This document shows, piece after piece, positions 1-8,740 of a DNA stretch of 64,000 bases. Made by a program: the position numbers and the translations under genes. Every line of letters starts with the position of its first letter. The first letter of the stretch is position 1. The notes beneath the pieces are model-generated. The model saw only the letters and a program-made list of their open reading frames with translations, was not told the origin of the DNA and made no database searches. This DNA comes from Candidatus Binatia bacterium (lineage in GTDB: Bacteria; Desulfobacterota; Binatia; HRBIN30; BPIQ01). Location of the stretch: positions 1,175,622 through 1,239,621 of the forward strand of contig BPIQ01000001.1 in the NCBI GenBank assembly GCA_026004195.1. Reading direction: 5' to 3'.

Positions 1-89
1 CCTTCCCGCTCCACGATCGCGGGAAGCAGGGCCCGAATGGCCCGCCTTCCCGGCCGCCCCACCACGTCGCCCAGAAAAAGAAGCGTCAT
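1..89 (-). CDS. ymdB: YmdB-family metallophosphoesterase, N-terminal fragment (partial)
   Basis: Only the first 29 codons lie in the window and the rest runs off the left edge. The visible N-terminus, MTLLFLGDVVGRPGRRA, is the characteristic start of the TIGR00282/YmdB calcineurin-like phosphoesterases, which hydrolyse 2',3'-cyclic nucleotides; the GD of GDVVG holds a metal-binding Asp. It begins 23 bases after the RNase Y stop on the same strand. This rny-ymdB order is known from Bacillus and other bacteria and supports both calls. Identity is good for so short a piece, but the catalytic domain cannot be checked. Confidence 0.75.
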   Translation of the reverse strand, partial: MTLLFLGDVVGRPGRRAIRALLPAIVERE

Positions 90-112
90 TCCTCGAGACG
101 AGTGCGCGGCCC

Positions 113-1672
113 TCAGCGAGCCACTTCGTGCCGCCGGACCTCGCGGATCACCGTGACCTTGATCTGACCCGGATAGGTCATCTCCTGCTCGATCTTGCGG
201 GCGATGTCGTGCGCCAGCAGAGCCGCCTGCTCGTCGCTCACCAGCGACGGTTCCACGATGACGCGAATCTCCCTGCCGGCCTGCACGGCGAACGATTTCT
301 CGACCCCGCGGAACGAGGCACTGATACGTTCGAGGTCGTCGAGACGCCGCACGTAACTTTCGAGCATTTCCCGGCGAGCTCCGGGTCGTGCACCGGACAG
401 CGCGTCCGCCGCGTCGACGAGCGGTGCGAGGATCGTCTCGGCCTTCACCTCCTCGTGGTGTGCAGCGATGGCGTTCACGACTTTGGCGGACTCCCCGTAC
501 TTGCGCGCGATTTCGGCTCCGATGATGGCGTGAGAGCCTTCGACTTCGTGGGTCAAGGCCTTCCCGATGTCGTGCAGGAGCGCGGCTCGCTTCGCCTGCT
601 TCTCGTTCAGACCGAGCTCGGCCGCCATGATTCCGGCGATGAAGGCGGCCTCGATCGAATGCGTGAGAACGTTCTGCGCGAAGCTGTACCGGTATTTGAG
701 CATCCCGAGGAGCTTGACGAGCTCGGGGTGAACACCGTGGATGCCGACGTCCAGGATGGCCTTTTGCCCCGCTTCCCGGATGGCTTCCTCCATCTCCTGC
801 TCCGCGCGCCGGACGACTTCCTCGACCCTGCCAGGGTGGATGCGCCCGTCGGAAATCAACCGCTCCAGGGCAATGCGAGCAATTTCCCGCCGGATCGGGT
901 TGTGGCACGAAATGATGACCGCTTCCGGAGTGTCGTCCACGATCAGGTCGACACCCGTGGCGGCCTCGATCGCCCGGATGTTCCGGCCCTCCCGCCCGAT
1001 GATCCGGCCCTTCATGTCGTCGTTCGGCAGATGGACCACGGTTACGGTGCGCTCTGCCACCCACTCCCCGGCGAGCCTCTCGATCGCGACCGCGATGATT
1101 TTCTTCGCTCGCCGGTCGGCCTCTTGCCTCGCTTCTTCCTCCACGAGCCGGATCCTCTTGGCGGCTTCGTGCCGCGCCTCGTCGACCATCTGCCGGACGA
1201 GATTCTGCTTGGCCTCTTCTCGCGTGAGGCCGGCCGTCTCCTCCAGCTGTTTTCGAATCCGGTCGAGCAGACCCTCGATTTCCCCCTCCCGCACGCGAAT
1301 CTGCTCTTCCCGTTCCCTGAGGCGTTCCTCCCGCTTCGCGAGTTCTCCCTCGCGCCGCTCGAGCTGCGTCGTCCGGCGATCCAGCACCTCTTCCTTGGCC
1401 TGGAGCCGTTTTTCGACCTGCTGGAGTTCTCGCCGCCGCTCCCTCGTCTCCCTCTCGGCTTCCGCACGAGCCTGGACGAGTTCCTCCTTGGCTCGAAGCT
1501 GCGCCTCCCTGCGAATCGCCTCGGCCTCTACCCTGGCCTCCTCGAGCGTCCGTTCGGCGATCTGCCGTTGGGCGGCGGCTTCCTTTCTACCCGCACGTTC
1601 GCGAAGGTAAAGCAGGGAGAATCCCAGCGCGGCAACTCCGAAAACCAAAAGCAGGACGAACTGGACGTTCAT
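113..1672 (-). CDS. rny: Ribonuclease Y
   Basis: This 519-residue membrane-anchored endoribonuclease is expected to start mRNA decay at the inner membrane. One N-terminal transmembrane helix (about residues 4-23) is followed by a long charged coiled coil (about 25-190). A KH RNA-binding domain (about 210-275) has the GRIIGREGRNIRAIE core. An HD phosphodiesterase domain carries the H367-D368 pair in LLHDIGKALTHE. Length matches the family (about 520). The ATG at 1672 is chosen because it places the membrane helix at the very N-terminus; a longer open frame upstream only covers the neighbour. Its ATGA start overlaps the stop of the cyclo-ligase gene, so the two are translationally coupled, and ymdB follows downstream. 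Confidence 0.96.
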   Translation of the reverse strand: MNVQFVLLLVFGVAALGFSLLYLRERAGRKEAAAQRQIAERTLEEARVEAEAIRREAQLRAKEELVQARAEAERETRERRRELQQVEKRLQAKEEVLDRRTTQLERREGELAKREERLREREEQIRVREGEIEGLLDRIRKQLEETAGLTREEAKQNLVRQMVDEARHEAAKRIRLVEEEARQEADRRAKKIIAVAIERLAGEWVAERTVTVVHLPNDDMKGRIIGREGRNIRAIEAATGVDLIVDDTPEAVIISCHNPIRREIARIALERLISDGRIHPGRVEEVVRRAEQEMEEAIREAGQKAILDVGIHGVHPELVKLLGMLKYRYSFAQNVLTHSIEAAFIAGIMAAELGLNEKQAKRAALLHDIGKALTHEVEGSHAIIGAEIARKYGESAKVVNAIAAHHEEVKAETILAPLVDAADALSGARPGARREMLESYVRRLDDLERISASFRGVEKSFAVQAGREIRVIVEPSLVSDEQAALLAHDIARKIEQEMTYPGQIKVTVIREVRRHEVAR

Positions 1673-2277
1673 GCTTCGCCTCCTTCCGCCCGCCGCGCCG
1701 TCCCTCCCCCCGTCGGGCCGCACGCGACCCACCCCCGCTCCGTCACGACGTAGTGAAGCCGCTCGTCCGTCGGCTCTTCCGGCAAAAACCGAGCCTCCTG
1801 CCCCGCGTAAGCGAGGCCCACCCGAAGAACCGAGGAGCCCAGGCTTCGCAGCGCCCGGTCGTACCAACCTCCGCCACGTCCCAACCGAGCGCCCGCCCGG
1901 GTCCAAGCGACGACCGGCACCAGAGCCACGACCTCCTCTCCATCCGGGTGAAAGACGCCGGACCCCCTGGGCACGGGAATCCCCCACGGCCCCCGACCCA
2001 GCTCCTCTCCCTGCCAGAGGCGGAAAACAGGTTCGGGCGGGGCGGGCAAGAAAACCCTCTTTCCGGCCCGGCGAGCGGCTTCTAGGAGGGGGCGCGTAGG
2101 TACTTCGTCACCCGTCGAAAGATAAACGAGAACGTCCCGCGCTCGTACGTAGGGAAGCCCTTCCTGCACGAACCGAGCGATCCGCCGCCCGGCAGCCTCG
2201 ATCTCGGAGGGGGCCAGGCCCCTGCGCCACTCAAGAAACCGTCGCCGAACGGCCTGTTTCTGTCTCGCCGTTTCCAT
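1669..2277 (-). CDS. 5-formyltetrahydrofolate cyclo-ligase
   Basis: ATP-dependent conversion of 5-formyl-THF to 5,10-methenyl-THF in one-carbon metabolism (MTHFS, YgfA/Fau family), 202 residues. The start METARQKQAVRRRFLEWRR matches the family N-terminus, and a STGDEVPT segment is present near residue 54. The family signature GARLGRGGGWYDR lies at about residues 129-141. The frame stays open upstream to 2406, but that extension has no family counterpart, so the ATG at 2277 is preferred. It lies downstream of zapA and the probable 6S RNA, as ygfA does in enterobacteria, and overlaps rny by four bases. A strong hairpin sits immediately before the start codon. Confidence 0.9.
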   Translation of the reverse strand: METARQKQAVRRRFLEWRRGLAPSEIEAAGRRIARFVQEGLPYVRARDVLVYLSTGDEVPTRPLLEAARRAGKRVFLPAPPEPVFRLWQGEELGRGPWGIPVPRGSGVFHPDGEEVVALVPVVAWTRAGARLGRGGGWYDRALRSLGSSVLRVGLAYAGQEARFLPEEPTDERLHYVVTERGWVACGPTGGGTARRAEGGEA

Positions 2278-2280
2278 TCC

Positions 2281-2302
2281 GAACCCGGCTCGTTCCGGGT
2301 CC
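2281..2302 (-). promoter_or_regulatory. Hairpin directly upstream of the cyclo-ligase start codon
   Basis: On the minus strand GGACCCGG and CCGGGUUC form an 8-bp stem (one G-U pair) around an AACGAG loop. The stem ends three bases before the ATG at 2277. No separate Shine-Dalgarno sequence is evident, so the hairpin covers the region where the ribosome would bind. It could limit translation or be the remnant of an RNA processing or terminator element after the upstream small RNA; no U-tract follows. The function is inference. Confidence 0.4.
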
Positions 2303-2504
2303 GGAGCGTCCGCAGCAGAAGGTCCTGCTCGAGGAGAGCCGCGATCCGCCGGAGTTCCTGTTCGTCGGGCAATCGGGACTTCGCCCTCTTCGCTGTGGGA
2401 GCGCAAAAGCCTTCGTTCGTACGGAAAGCAAGATGCCCGATACGTGCGCGCACGATCCGGTCGGCGCTACCGTATGCAGCTCGGTGAAAGGAACCCACCG
2501 CCAC

Positions 2505-2681
2505 CCCAGACACTCCGAACCCCGAGCGTGGAACTTTCGGGACGGGTTCTCGCGGCACCACCCGAGCCAAGCCCGGAGGACGGAAAAGAAGGCCGCGAGC
2601 CACGACACCACCCTACTGGAACCGCGCTCGGCCGTACCAAAACCGCTTTTCGAATGTTCCGACATGCGCAAGAAGATTCCG
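2505..2681 (-). ncRNA. ssrS: Probable 6S RNA (zapA-ssrS-cyclo-ligase synteny)
   Basis: The 436-base gap between zapA and the formyl-THF cyclo-ligase holds no credible protein gene; in many proteobacteria exactly this gap encodes 6S RNA. A promoter at 2688-2717 would start transcription near 2681. The transcript folds into one long rod. 2649-2657 pairs with 2510-2519 (one bulge), and 2622-2631 with 2522-2531 (9 of 10 pairs). There follows a large open bubble of 22 and 17 bases. 2592-2599 then pairs perfectly with 2549-2556, and an inner CCGGGC/GCUCGG hairpin tops the rod. A rod with a big central bubble and a length near 180 bases is the 6S architecture. The ends are estimates. I could not run a covariance model. 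Confidence 0.55.
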
Positions 2682-2687
2682 CTTCCG

Positions 2688-2717
2688 CTTATACGCGAAC
2701 TGGCCGGCCGGAATCAA
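2688..2717 (-). promoter_or_regulatory. Sigma-70-type promoter for the probable 6S RNA
   Basis: TTGATT (2717-2712) and TATAAG (2693-2688) are separated by 18 bases on the minus strand. The -35 box overlaps the zapA stop codon. Spacing and -10 are good; the -35 matches consensus at 4 of 6. It would give a transcript independent of zapA. Confidence 0.5.
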
Positions 2718-2995
2718 TCTTCGGGCGAGTCGCCCAAAGATCGTTCCAGCCGAGCCGCAATGGCCTCGAGAGCCCGCTCCAGCTCTGCGTGGCGGAGCCT
2801 CAACTTCTCGTAATCGCTCGCGATGTTCAGAGCAGCCAGGATTGCGGCCCGGAAAGTACTCACCGCCCCCCCCGAAGAAGCCTCTCGCAACCTCGCGTCC
2901 ACGAGTTGGGCGACCTTTCGGATATGCTCCTCTTCCTCGTCCGTCGCGACAGTGAAGGTCTGGCCCAGAATCTTCACGTCCACGGACCGCTTCAT
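2714..2995 (-). CDS. zapA: Cell division protein ZapA
   Basis: Small FtsZ-ring-associated protein of 93 residues that bundles FtsZ filaments. The globular N-terminal part (MKRSVDVKILGQTFTV..., residues 1-45) has the ZapA family fold signature, with the DEEEEHIRKVAQLVD helix. The C-terminal half is the dimerising coiled coil (ASDYEKLRLRHAELERALEAI). Length is typical. It begins six bases after the coiled-coil gene upstream and its stop overlaps a promoter for the probable 6S RNA. The neighbouring ZapB-like gene points to a divisome pair. Confidence 0.88.
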   Translation of the reverse strand: MKRSVDVKILGQTFTVATDEEEEHIRKVAQLVDARLREASSGGAVSTFRAAILAALNIASDYEKLRLRHAELERALEAIAARLERSLGDSPED

Positions 2996-3001
2996 GGAGC
3001 C

Positions 3002-3229
3002 TCAGGCGGTCCCCAGTCCGTCGAGACGTGCGATCAGCTTTTCGAGCCGGCTGCGCGCCTCGCCCCTTTCTTTCTCGTACAACTCCAGGCGCTGCGCCAT
3101 CTCCGCGACCCTTTGTTCGGCCTGCCGGAGCTGGTCTTTCAGTTCTCGGTTTTCTCGCCGGAGCTGCTCGTGTTGGTCCAAGAGCTTCCCCAGCTTGCCT
3201 TCCAACACTTTCAAGTGTTCGAGCTCCAT
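3002..3229 (-). CDS. Short coiled-coil protein, ZapB-like
   Basis: A 75-residue protein that is almost entirely heptad-patterned coiled coil (MELEHLKVLEGKLGKLL..., then LRRENRELKDQLRQAEQRV). In size and pattern it resembles ZapB or the small cell-division proteins often encoded just before zapA. It directly precedes zapA, so a role with ZapA at the Z-ring is likely, but coiled coils are poor evidence of homology. A GGAGG-type site lies just before the ATG at 3229. Confidence 0.7.
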   Translation of the reverse strand: MELEHLKVLEGKLGKLLDQHEQLRRENRELKDQLRQAEQRVAEMAQRLELYEKERGEARSRLEKLIARLDGLGTA

Positions 3230-3285
3230 GTCTCCTCCACCCCGGAAGAACCGAAGCGCAACGATAGAGGACACTTCTCGGATCT

Positions 3286-4341
3286 TCAACCCGCCTCCAC
3301 CCGGGGAACGAGCCCTTCGGCGAACTCGGCGGCATCGAAGGGCCGAAGGTCCTCGATACCTTCTCCGACACCGACGAAACGGACGGGGAGTCCGAGCTTT
3401 TCGACGACGGGAAGAAGAGCGCCTCCCTTCGCGGTCCCGTCCAGTTTCGTGACGATCAGGCCCGTGACCGGTAGGGCCTCGAGAAAAACCTCGGCTTGCC
3501 GGAGGGCGTTCTGGCCCGTCGTCGCATCGAGAACGAGCCATGTCTCGTGCGGCGCACCCTCCACCTCGCGGGCGGCCACCCGCCCGAGCTTTCGCAACTC
3601 CTCCATCAGATGTCGCTTCACGTGAAGCCTCCCCGCGGTGTCCACCAAGGCCACGTCGGCACCGCGGCTTCTCGCCGCGCGGAGGCCGTCCGTCAGGACG
3701 GCCGCCGGGTCGCTCCCCCGGCGGTGGCGAACCAGGTCGCACCCCACGCGGGAAGCCCACGTTTCGAGCTGCTCGATGGCCGCCGCGCGAAAGGTGTCGG
3801 CAGCGACCACGAGCACTTTTTTGCCCTCCTTCGTGAACCGGTAGGCAAGTTTCCCGATGGTGGTGGTTTTTCCGACTCCGTTGACCCCGACGACGAATAT
3901 CACGACCGGTGGCTCGCGAGGAGGCACGGTATCCTCCGCCCGGGGGAAGATTCGAATCACCTCCTGACGGAGCAGTTCGAGCAGCTCCTCGGGACTCCGG
4001 AAGGCTCCCGCGTTCTTGCGGATGCGGGCCACGAGCCGGCTTGCGGTCTCCGCCCCGACATCGGCGAGTAGGAGCGCTTCGAGGACCCCTTCCGCCCACG
4101 CTTCGCGGTCCTCGCGGCCGAACACCAGGGCCAGCCGTTCGGCGAGCTTCCTTCGGGTTTTCTCCAACCCGGAGACCACGGTGGCTGCCTTTGCAGCAGG
4201 CCGGGGGGTTCGAGCTCCCGTGTCGCGCGCACGTCGGCCGAGCCGGAAAACGACCCACGATGCCACCAGGACGACCAGGAAGGCGCAGAACGCCACCCAG
4301 AGCTCGGGCCGCGAAGCCAGCTCCCGGTAGGAGGAGAACAT
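3286..4341 (-). CDS. ftsY: Signal recognition particle receptor FtsY
   Basis: SRP receptor GTPase that docks ribosome-SRP complexes at the membrane for co-translational insertion; 351 residues. An N-terminal hydrophobic helix (about residues 14-33) provides a membrane anchor in place of the acidic A domain of E. coli FtsY. The NG domain follows, with the four-helix N part (about 55-125), the G1 P-loop GVNGVGKTTT (about 152-161), the DTAGR motif (about 234) and the TKLDG guanine-specificity motif (about 298). It lies between smc and the zap genes on the same strand; smc-ftsY adjacency is common in bacteria. Confidence 0.95.
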   Translation of the reverse strand: MFSSYRELASRPELWVAFCAFLVVLVASWVVFRLGRRARDTGARTPRPAAKAATVVSGLEKTRRKLAERLALVFGREDREAWAEGVLEALLLADVGAETASRLVARIRKNAGAFRSPEELLELLRQEVIRIFPRAEDTVPPREPPVVIFVVGVNGVGKTTTIGKLAYRFTKEGKKVLVVAADTFRAAAIEQLETWASRVGCDLVRHRRGSDPAAVLTDGLRAARSRGADVALVDTAGRLHVKRHLMEELRKLGRVAAREVEGAPHETWLVLDATTGQNALRQAEVFLEALPVTGLIVTKLDGTAKGGALLPVVEKLGLPVRFVGVGEGIEDLRPFDAAEFAEGLVPRVEAG

Positions 4342-4365
4342 CGGGACTTCGGACTTTTCGCCGCC

Positions 4366-7300
4366 TCAGCGTACGGCGACGGAAATCACTTTCGACACCC
4401 CTGGCTCTTCCATGGTGACGCCGTAGAGGCAATCCGCGGCTTCCATGGTCCTCTTGTTGTGCGTGACGAGAACGAACTGGGAGCGGTCGCGGAGCTCTCG
4501 AACCATTTCCACGAATCGTTCGACGTTGGCATCGTCCAGGGGGGCGTCGACCTCGTCCAGGAAGCAGAAAGGGGTAGGCCGAATGAGAAAGAGAGAAAAC
4601 AGAAGCGAAACCGCCACGAGAGCCTTCTCGCCTCCCGAAAGCAGAGTCACGGATTCCAGTTTCTTGCCCGGGGGCCGCACGACGACCTCCACGCCCGCCT
4701 CGAGAGGGTCCTTTTCGTCCGTGAGGACCAGTCTCGCCTCCCCGCCGCCGAACAGCCGGGGGAAAATCGTCCGGAACTGCCGATCCACCTCCTCGAACGT
4801 GGCCCGGAAGCGGGAACGCGAAACACGGTTGAGCTTCGCGATGGTTTTCTCCAGATCGGCCAGCGATTTTTCCAGGTCTTCTTTCTGGCTTCGCAGGAAC
4901 GCCGCGCGAGCCTCGAGCTCCCGGAGCTCCTCGACAGCTCCCGTGCTCACCTCGCCGAACTCGGAAAGACGCTTCTGCAATCGCCCGAGCCTCGCCTCGA
5001 GCTCCACGCGAGCCTCCTCGGGCAGCGACACGGACCGCGCGTCTTCGCGGAGCTGCACGCCGTACTTCTCCCCGATGGTCTTTTCGAGGTGGGATCGCTC
5101 CAGCCGAACCTCGGCGAGTCGCTTTTCGGCCTCGAGAACGACCCTCCGTCGGTCGTCGAGCTCCTGCCGGAGCCGACCGAGCTTCGTCTCCGCTTCTCGC
5201 GCTTCCGTTTCGACCTCCGCGAGGGTCGCTCGTTCCAGGGCGAATCGCTCCTCGCTCCGCCGGGCTTCCCGTTCCGTCTCCTCCAGCTCGGAGGACAGGC
5301 GGGCCAATTCTTCTTCCAGTGCCCTCTTCTCGTCGGTCGCACGCGCGAGCCGCCGCCGGGCCCGGTCGATCTGGGCGGCGAAGCTTTCCCCGTGCCGTGC
5401 GAGTTCCTCCGCCTGCCGAGCCAGCACCTCGAGTCGGGACCGTTCTTCCGCGAGCCGCAAGCGACCTGCGAGAGCCTCTTCTCCCAGCGCCTCCACCCTC
5501 GCACGGAGCTCGGTCACGAGGTCCTGGCGGCGACGCACGCACTCCTGGACTTCGGAGGTACGCCGCTCGAGTTCGCCGAGAGCCGCACGGGCGCGCTCGC
5601 GCTCTTCCGCCAGCGACTCCGCCTCGGCGCGCACCCGCCCGAGCTCCGCGTCGAGCCTTTCGCTCCTGTCGAGCCACCGAGCGACGTCCCCCCGCAAGCG
5701 CTCGAGTTCCTTTTCCTTGGCGACCAAAGCGAGCGTCGCATCCTGGTTCGCCGACTGAAGCTCGCGCAAGCGCCGCGAGGTTTCCTCGCACTCCGCTTGC
5801 ACGCGCTCGAGCCCCCGCGCTGCCCTTTCGAACTCCGCCGTCAACCCGTGGAGGGACTCGCGGAGCTGCTCGATCTCACGCCCCCTGGCGAGGATTTCCT
5901 CTTCCGGCGGCCGTTCGCTTCCGCCGCTGATGACACCCGTGGGGTCCACGACGTCCCCGTCGGGCGTCACCAGAGTCACGCGCAGGCCGTTCCGGCGCCA
6001 GACCCGCAGCGCCGTGGTGAGATCGGGCACGAGAACCGCGTCGGACAGCAGAGTCTCGACCACCGGCCGATACTCTTCGTCGACACGGACGAGGTCCAGA
6101 AGGCGTGCACCTTCGTCCCCGGGAAGTTCGACGGGAGGCCCCCAGCGGCGCGGCGCACGAGGAATGAAACTCCCGCGGCCCGCCGCCTCCGCACGCAAGC
6201 GCTCGATCGCGCCGAGGGCCGATTCCTGCTCCGCCACGATCACGCACTGCAGACGCTCGCCCAGGACTGCCGCCACCGCTCGCTCGTACTCGAGCGGCGC
6301 CCGAACCACGTCGGCCACGACGCCGAGCACCCCCTCGGCCGACTGCCCCCGCAGCATCGTGGCCCGGACCCCGGATCGGTAACCCTCGTACCGCCTCTGG
6401 ATTTCCTCGAGCGACTCGAGCCGCGAACGGGCCTGCAGCCACCGCTCCTCGGCACCGGCCGTCGCCTGCTCGAGCTCCTTCCGACGCAACTCCAGCTCGC
6501 GGAGCCGTTCGGAGCACCCCTCCGCTGCGGCGAGGTAGCCCCGGCTCTTCTCCCTCAGTTCTCCGACCTCGGCCTCTCCCGCGCGAACTCGCGCCTCGGC
6601 TTCGGCAGCTTCCCGCACCACGCGTTCCCGCTCCGACGAAAGGCGCTCTCCGAGCTTTTCGAGCTCCCGGATTCGCTTTTCGATCCCGGCGAGTTCGTTC
6701 TTCGTCCGAGCCTCCTCGGTGAGCAGGGAAACCAGTACCGCTCGGTCGCGTTCCAGCTCGTTTTCCGCGGCCCGGAGCTCCTCCCTGAGTTCCTCCATCC
6801 GCTGCGAGACGAGCGAGACGGAGGGCTCCATTTCCCGCAGCTCCCGCTCGTGCTCCCCTCGAGCGGCGAGGAGCTCCGAGACCTCGCCGCCCAGTCGCTC
6901 CACGCGGCCCTCGAGGGTCGCGATCTCGGAAACCGCGTCCTCGATGGTTCGGGTCCGATCGGCGATTTCACGCTCGAGCCACCGCCTGCGCTCCCTCAGG
7001 CTTTCGAGTCGTGTCCTGGCTTCCCAGGCCGCGCTTCCCAGACGTTCGACCCTACCGCCAACCTCGGCACGTCGCTCCGAGATGGCCGCCCGCGACGCTT
7101 CTCCCTCTGCGATACCCGCCTCCAGCGTGCGGATCGCCGAAAGGAGCGCGGCGATCTTCGCCTCGCGCTCCCCCTCCTCGTGCTGCAGCCGGCCCCACCG
7201 ATACGAGGCGAGCTGGAGCTCGACTTCTCGAAGTTCGTCCGCGAGCTTGCGGTACTCCGCCGCGCGTGCCGCTTGCCGCTCGAGAGCACGGATCTGGCGT

Positions 7301-7935
7301 TCGACCTCGCGCAGAACGTCGCCCACCCTGGCAAGGTTCTCCCGCGTCCGCTCCATCTTGCGCTCGGCCGCCTGCCTGCGGGACCGGTAGAGTGTCGTTC
7401 CGGCGGCCTCTTCCACGAACCAGCGCCGCTCCTCGGGCTTCGCTCCGACCAACTGCTCGACCCGCCCCTGCTCGATGATGGCGTAGGCTTTCGTCCCCAC
7501 GCCGGTCCCCAGGAACAACTCGGTGATGTCCTTGAGCCTGCAAGGGGCACGGTTCAAGAAGTACTCGGACTCGCCGGACCTGTAGTAGCGGCGAGTGACG
7601 GTGATCTCGGGAAGGCTTCGGATCTCGGCCGGGATGTCGGAAAGGTCGATCTCCGGTCGGACGCTGGCGGCCTCCTCGTTCACGAAGGTCAGCGACACCT
7701 CCGCCATCCCGAGCGGTGGACGCCGTTCGTTTCCCGCGAAAATGACGTCCTCCATGGCCTGTCCGCGGAGGTGCTTCGCGCTCTGCTCTCCCAGTACCCA
7801 GCGGATCGCGTCGACGATGTTGGACTTTCCGCAACCGTTCGGCCCCACGATGGCCGTAACGCCGGGTGCGAACTCGAGAACGGTCCGGTGGACGAACGAC
7901 TTAAATCCGATCAGTTCGAGCCGTTGGATCCTCAT
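4366..7935 (-). CDS. smc: Chromosome segregation protein SMC
   Basis: Structural maintenance of chromosomes ATPase, the core of the bacterial condensin with ScpA and ScpB; 1189 residues, the usual length. The Walker A motif GPNGCGKSN is at about residues 32-40. Two long coiled-coil arms flank a hinge at about 510-660. The C-terminal head has the LLSGGEKALVAV signature and the Walker B CFLDEVDAPLDD. The N-terminus MRIQRLELIGFKSF is the conserved start. It is followed by ftsY after a 24-base gap. scpA and scpB are not in the window. Large open frames on the opposite strand are shadows of its biased codon use. Confidence 0.96.
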   Translation of the reverse strand: MRIQRLELIGFKSFVHRTVLEFAPGVTAIVGPNGCGKSNIVDAIRWVLGEQSAKHLRGQAMEDVIFAGNERRPPLGMAEVSLTFVNEEAASVRPEIDLSDIPAEIRSLPEITVTRRYYRSGESEYFLNRAPCRLKDITELFLGTGVGTKAYAIIEQGRVEQLVGAKPEERRWFVEEAAGTTLYRSRRQAAERKMERTRENLARVGDVLREVERQIRALERQAARAAEYRKLADELREVELQLASYRWGRLQHEEGEREAKIAALLSAIRTLEAGIAEGEASRAAISERRAEVGGRVERLGSAAWEARTRLESLRERRRWLEREIADRTRTIEDAVSEIATLEGRVERLGGEVSELLAARGEHERELREMEPSVSLVSQRMEELREELRAAENELERDRAVLVSLLTEEARTKNELAGIEKRIRELEKLGERLSSERERVVREAAEAEARVRAGEAEVGELREKSRGYLAAAEGCSERLRELELRRKELEQATAGAEERWLQARSRLESLEEIQRRYEGYRSGVRATMLRGQSAEGVLGVVADVVRAPLEYERAVAAVLGERLQCVIVAEQESALGAIERLRAEAAGRGSFIPRAPRRWGPPVELPGDEGARLLDLVRVDEEYRPVVETLLSDAVLVPDLTTALRVWRRNGLRVTLVTPDGDVVDPTGVISGGSERPPEEEILARGREIEQLRESLHGLTAEFERAARGLERVQAECEETSRRLRELQSANQDATLALVAKEKELERLRGDVARWLDRSERLDAELGRVRAEAESLAEERERARAALGELERRTSEVQECVRRRQDLVTELRARVEALGEEALAGRLRLAEERSRLEVLARQAEELARHGESFAAQIDRARRRLARATDEKRALEEELARLSSELEETEREARRSEERFALERATLAEVETEAREAETKLGRLRQELDDRRRVVLEAEKRLAEVRLERSHLEKTIGEKYGVQLREDARSVSLPEEARVELEARLGRLQKRLSEFGEVSTGAVEELRELEARAAFLRSQKEDLEKSLADLEKTIAKLNRVSRSRFRATFEEVDRQFRTIFPRLFGGGEARLVLTDEKDPLEAGVEVVVRPPGKKLESVTLLSGGEKALVAVSLLFSLFLIRPTPFCFLDEVDAPLDDANVERFVEMVRELRDRSQFVLVTHNKRTMEAADCLYGVTMEEPGVSKVISVAVR

Positions 7936-7986
7936 CCCACCCCGCCGCCACTCCTTCCCATTCCACGCCGTTCGGGCCTGCCACGC

Positions 7987-8601
7987 TCACTCCTCGAGCT
8001 CGACGTTCCAGTAGGCGACATCCGCCATCGAAAGAAACGGAGCCCACTCCCGGTAGCGACGCAGGCTGAACACCTCCGCCATGAAGGGTGTCCACTCGGG
8101 CCGCTTGGGCGGGCGCAGAAGCTTCATCCCGGCCTGCTCCGGCGTACGGCCGCCCTTGCGCCGGTTGCACCTGTGGCAAGAACACACGACGTTTTCCCAC
8201 CGGGAGGTCCCCCCCTGCGAGCGGGGGATGACATGGTCCAGGTTGAGTTCCGACCGCGGAAAACGTTTCCCGCAGTACTGGCAGGTATTCCGGTCCCTGG
8301 CGAAGATGTTGAACCGGCTGAAGCGCACCCGGCGCTTGGGTAACCGGTCGTAGGCCACCAGCAGGATGACCCGGGGTACCCGGATCACCCGGTCGACGAG
8401 TCCGATCGTTTCGTCGTTCTCCGAGGCCGCAAGGTCGCTCCACGACGCGAAGTCGAAGGTCTTGTACTGCTCGTCCACCGCCCGTGCTACCCCCTGGTAG
8501 AGAAGGCAGAACGCCCGGCGCACCGAGGTAATGTGGATCGGCAAAAACGATCGGTTCAGGACGAGGACCTTGGTGTCGACGATGCTGGCCGCAGGACCCA
8601 T
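7987..8601 (-). CDS. HNH endonuclease family protein
   Basis: A 204-residue protein with an HNH nuclease core. It has a first zinc pair CQYCGK, the catalytic stretch LDHVIPRSQGG, and a second zinc knuckle CSCHRCNRRKGGRTPEQ. The N-terminal 90 residues (VDTKVLVLNRSFLPIHITS...) match the widespread stand-alone HNH proteins of deltaproteobacteria and cyanobacteria. Those have no established role and are not restriction enzymes with a cognate methylase. The ATG at 8601 is preferred because the family starts there; the frame is open further upstream. It lies 51 bases upstream of smc on the same strand. DNA-repair or DNA-processing function is only inferred. Confidence 0.85.
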   Translation of the reverse strand: MGPAASIVDTKVLVLNRSFLPIHITSVRRAFCLLYQGVARAVDEQYKTFDFASWSDLAASENDETIGLVDRVIRVPRVILLVAYDRLPKRRVRFSRFNIFARDRNTCQYCGKRFPRSELNLDHVIPRSQGGTSRWENVVCSCHRCNRRKGGRTPEQAGMKLLRPPKRPEWTPFMAEVFSLRRYREWAPFLSMADVAYWNVELEE

Positions 8602-8740
8602 GGATACGGTGCCCGAATAGAACGGTAGTTCGGGGCAGGAATATAGGCCCCTGGCCTCGAAGTCAAGTTTCCTACCGGCACGGGAGGCGATCTCGCCCGG
8701 TTGAGTCGTGCTCGTGGGGCCTCTATGATCCATTCGCACC

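Noticed and set aside
3002-5791. A minus-strand frame of about 930 codons over ftsY and the end of smc
   Set aside because: Only its last 75 codons, starting at 3229, look like a protein; the rest is Arg/Gly-rich shadow of ftsY and smc.
4459-8343. A very long plus-strand open frame (about 1290 codons) opposite smc and the HNH gene
   Set aside because: It has no recognisable domain and mirrors the GC-biased codons of smc; smc itself is complete with all motifs.
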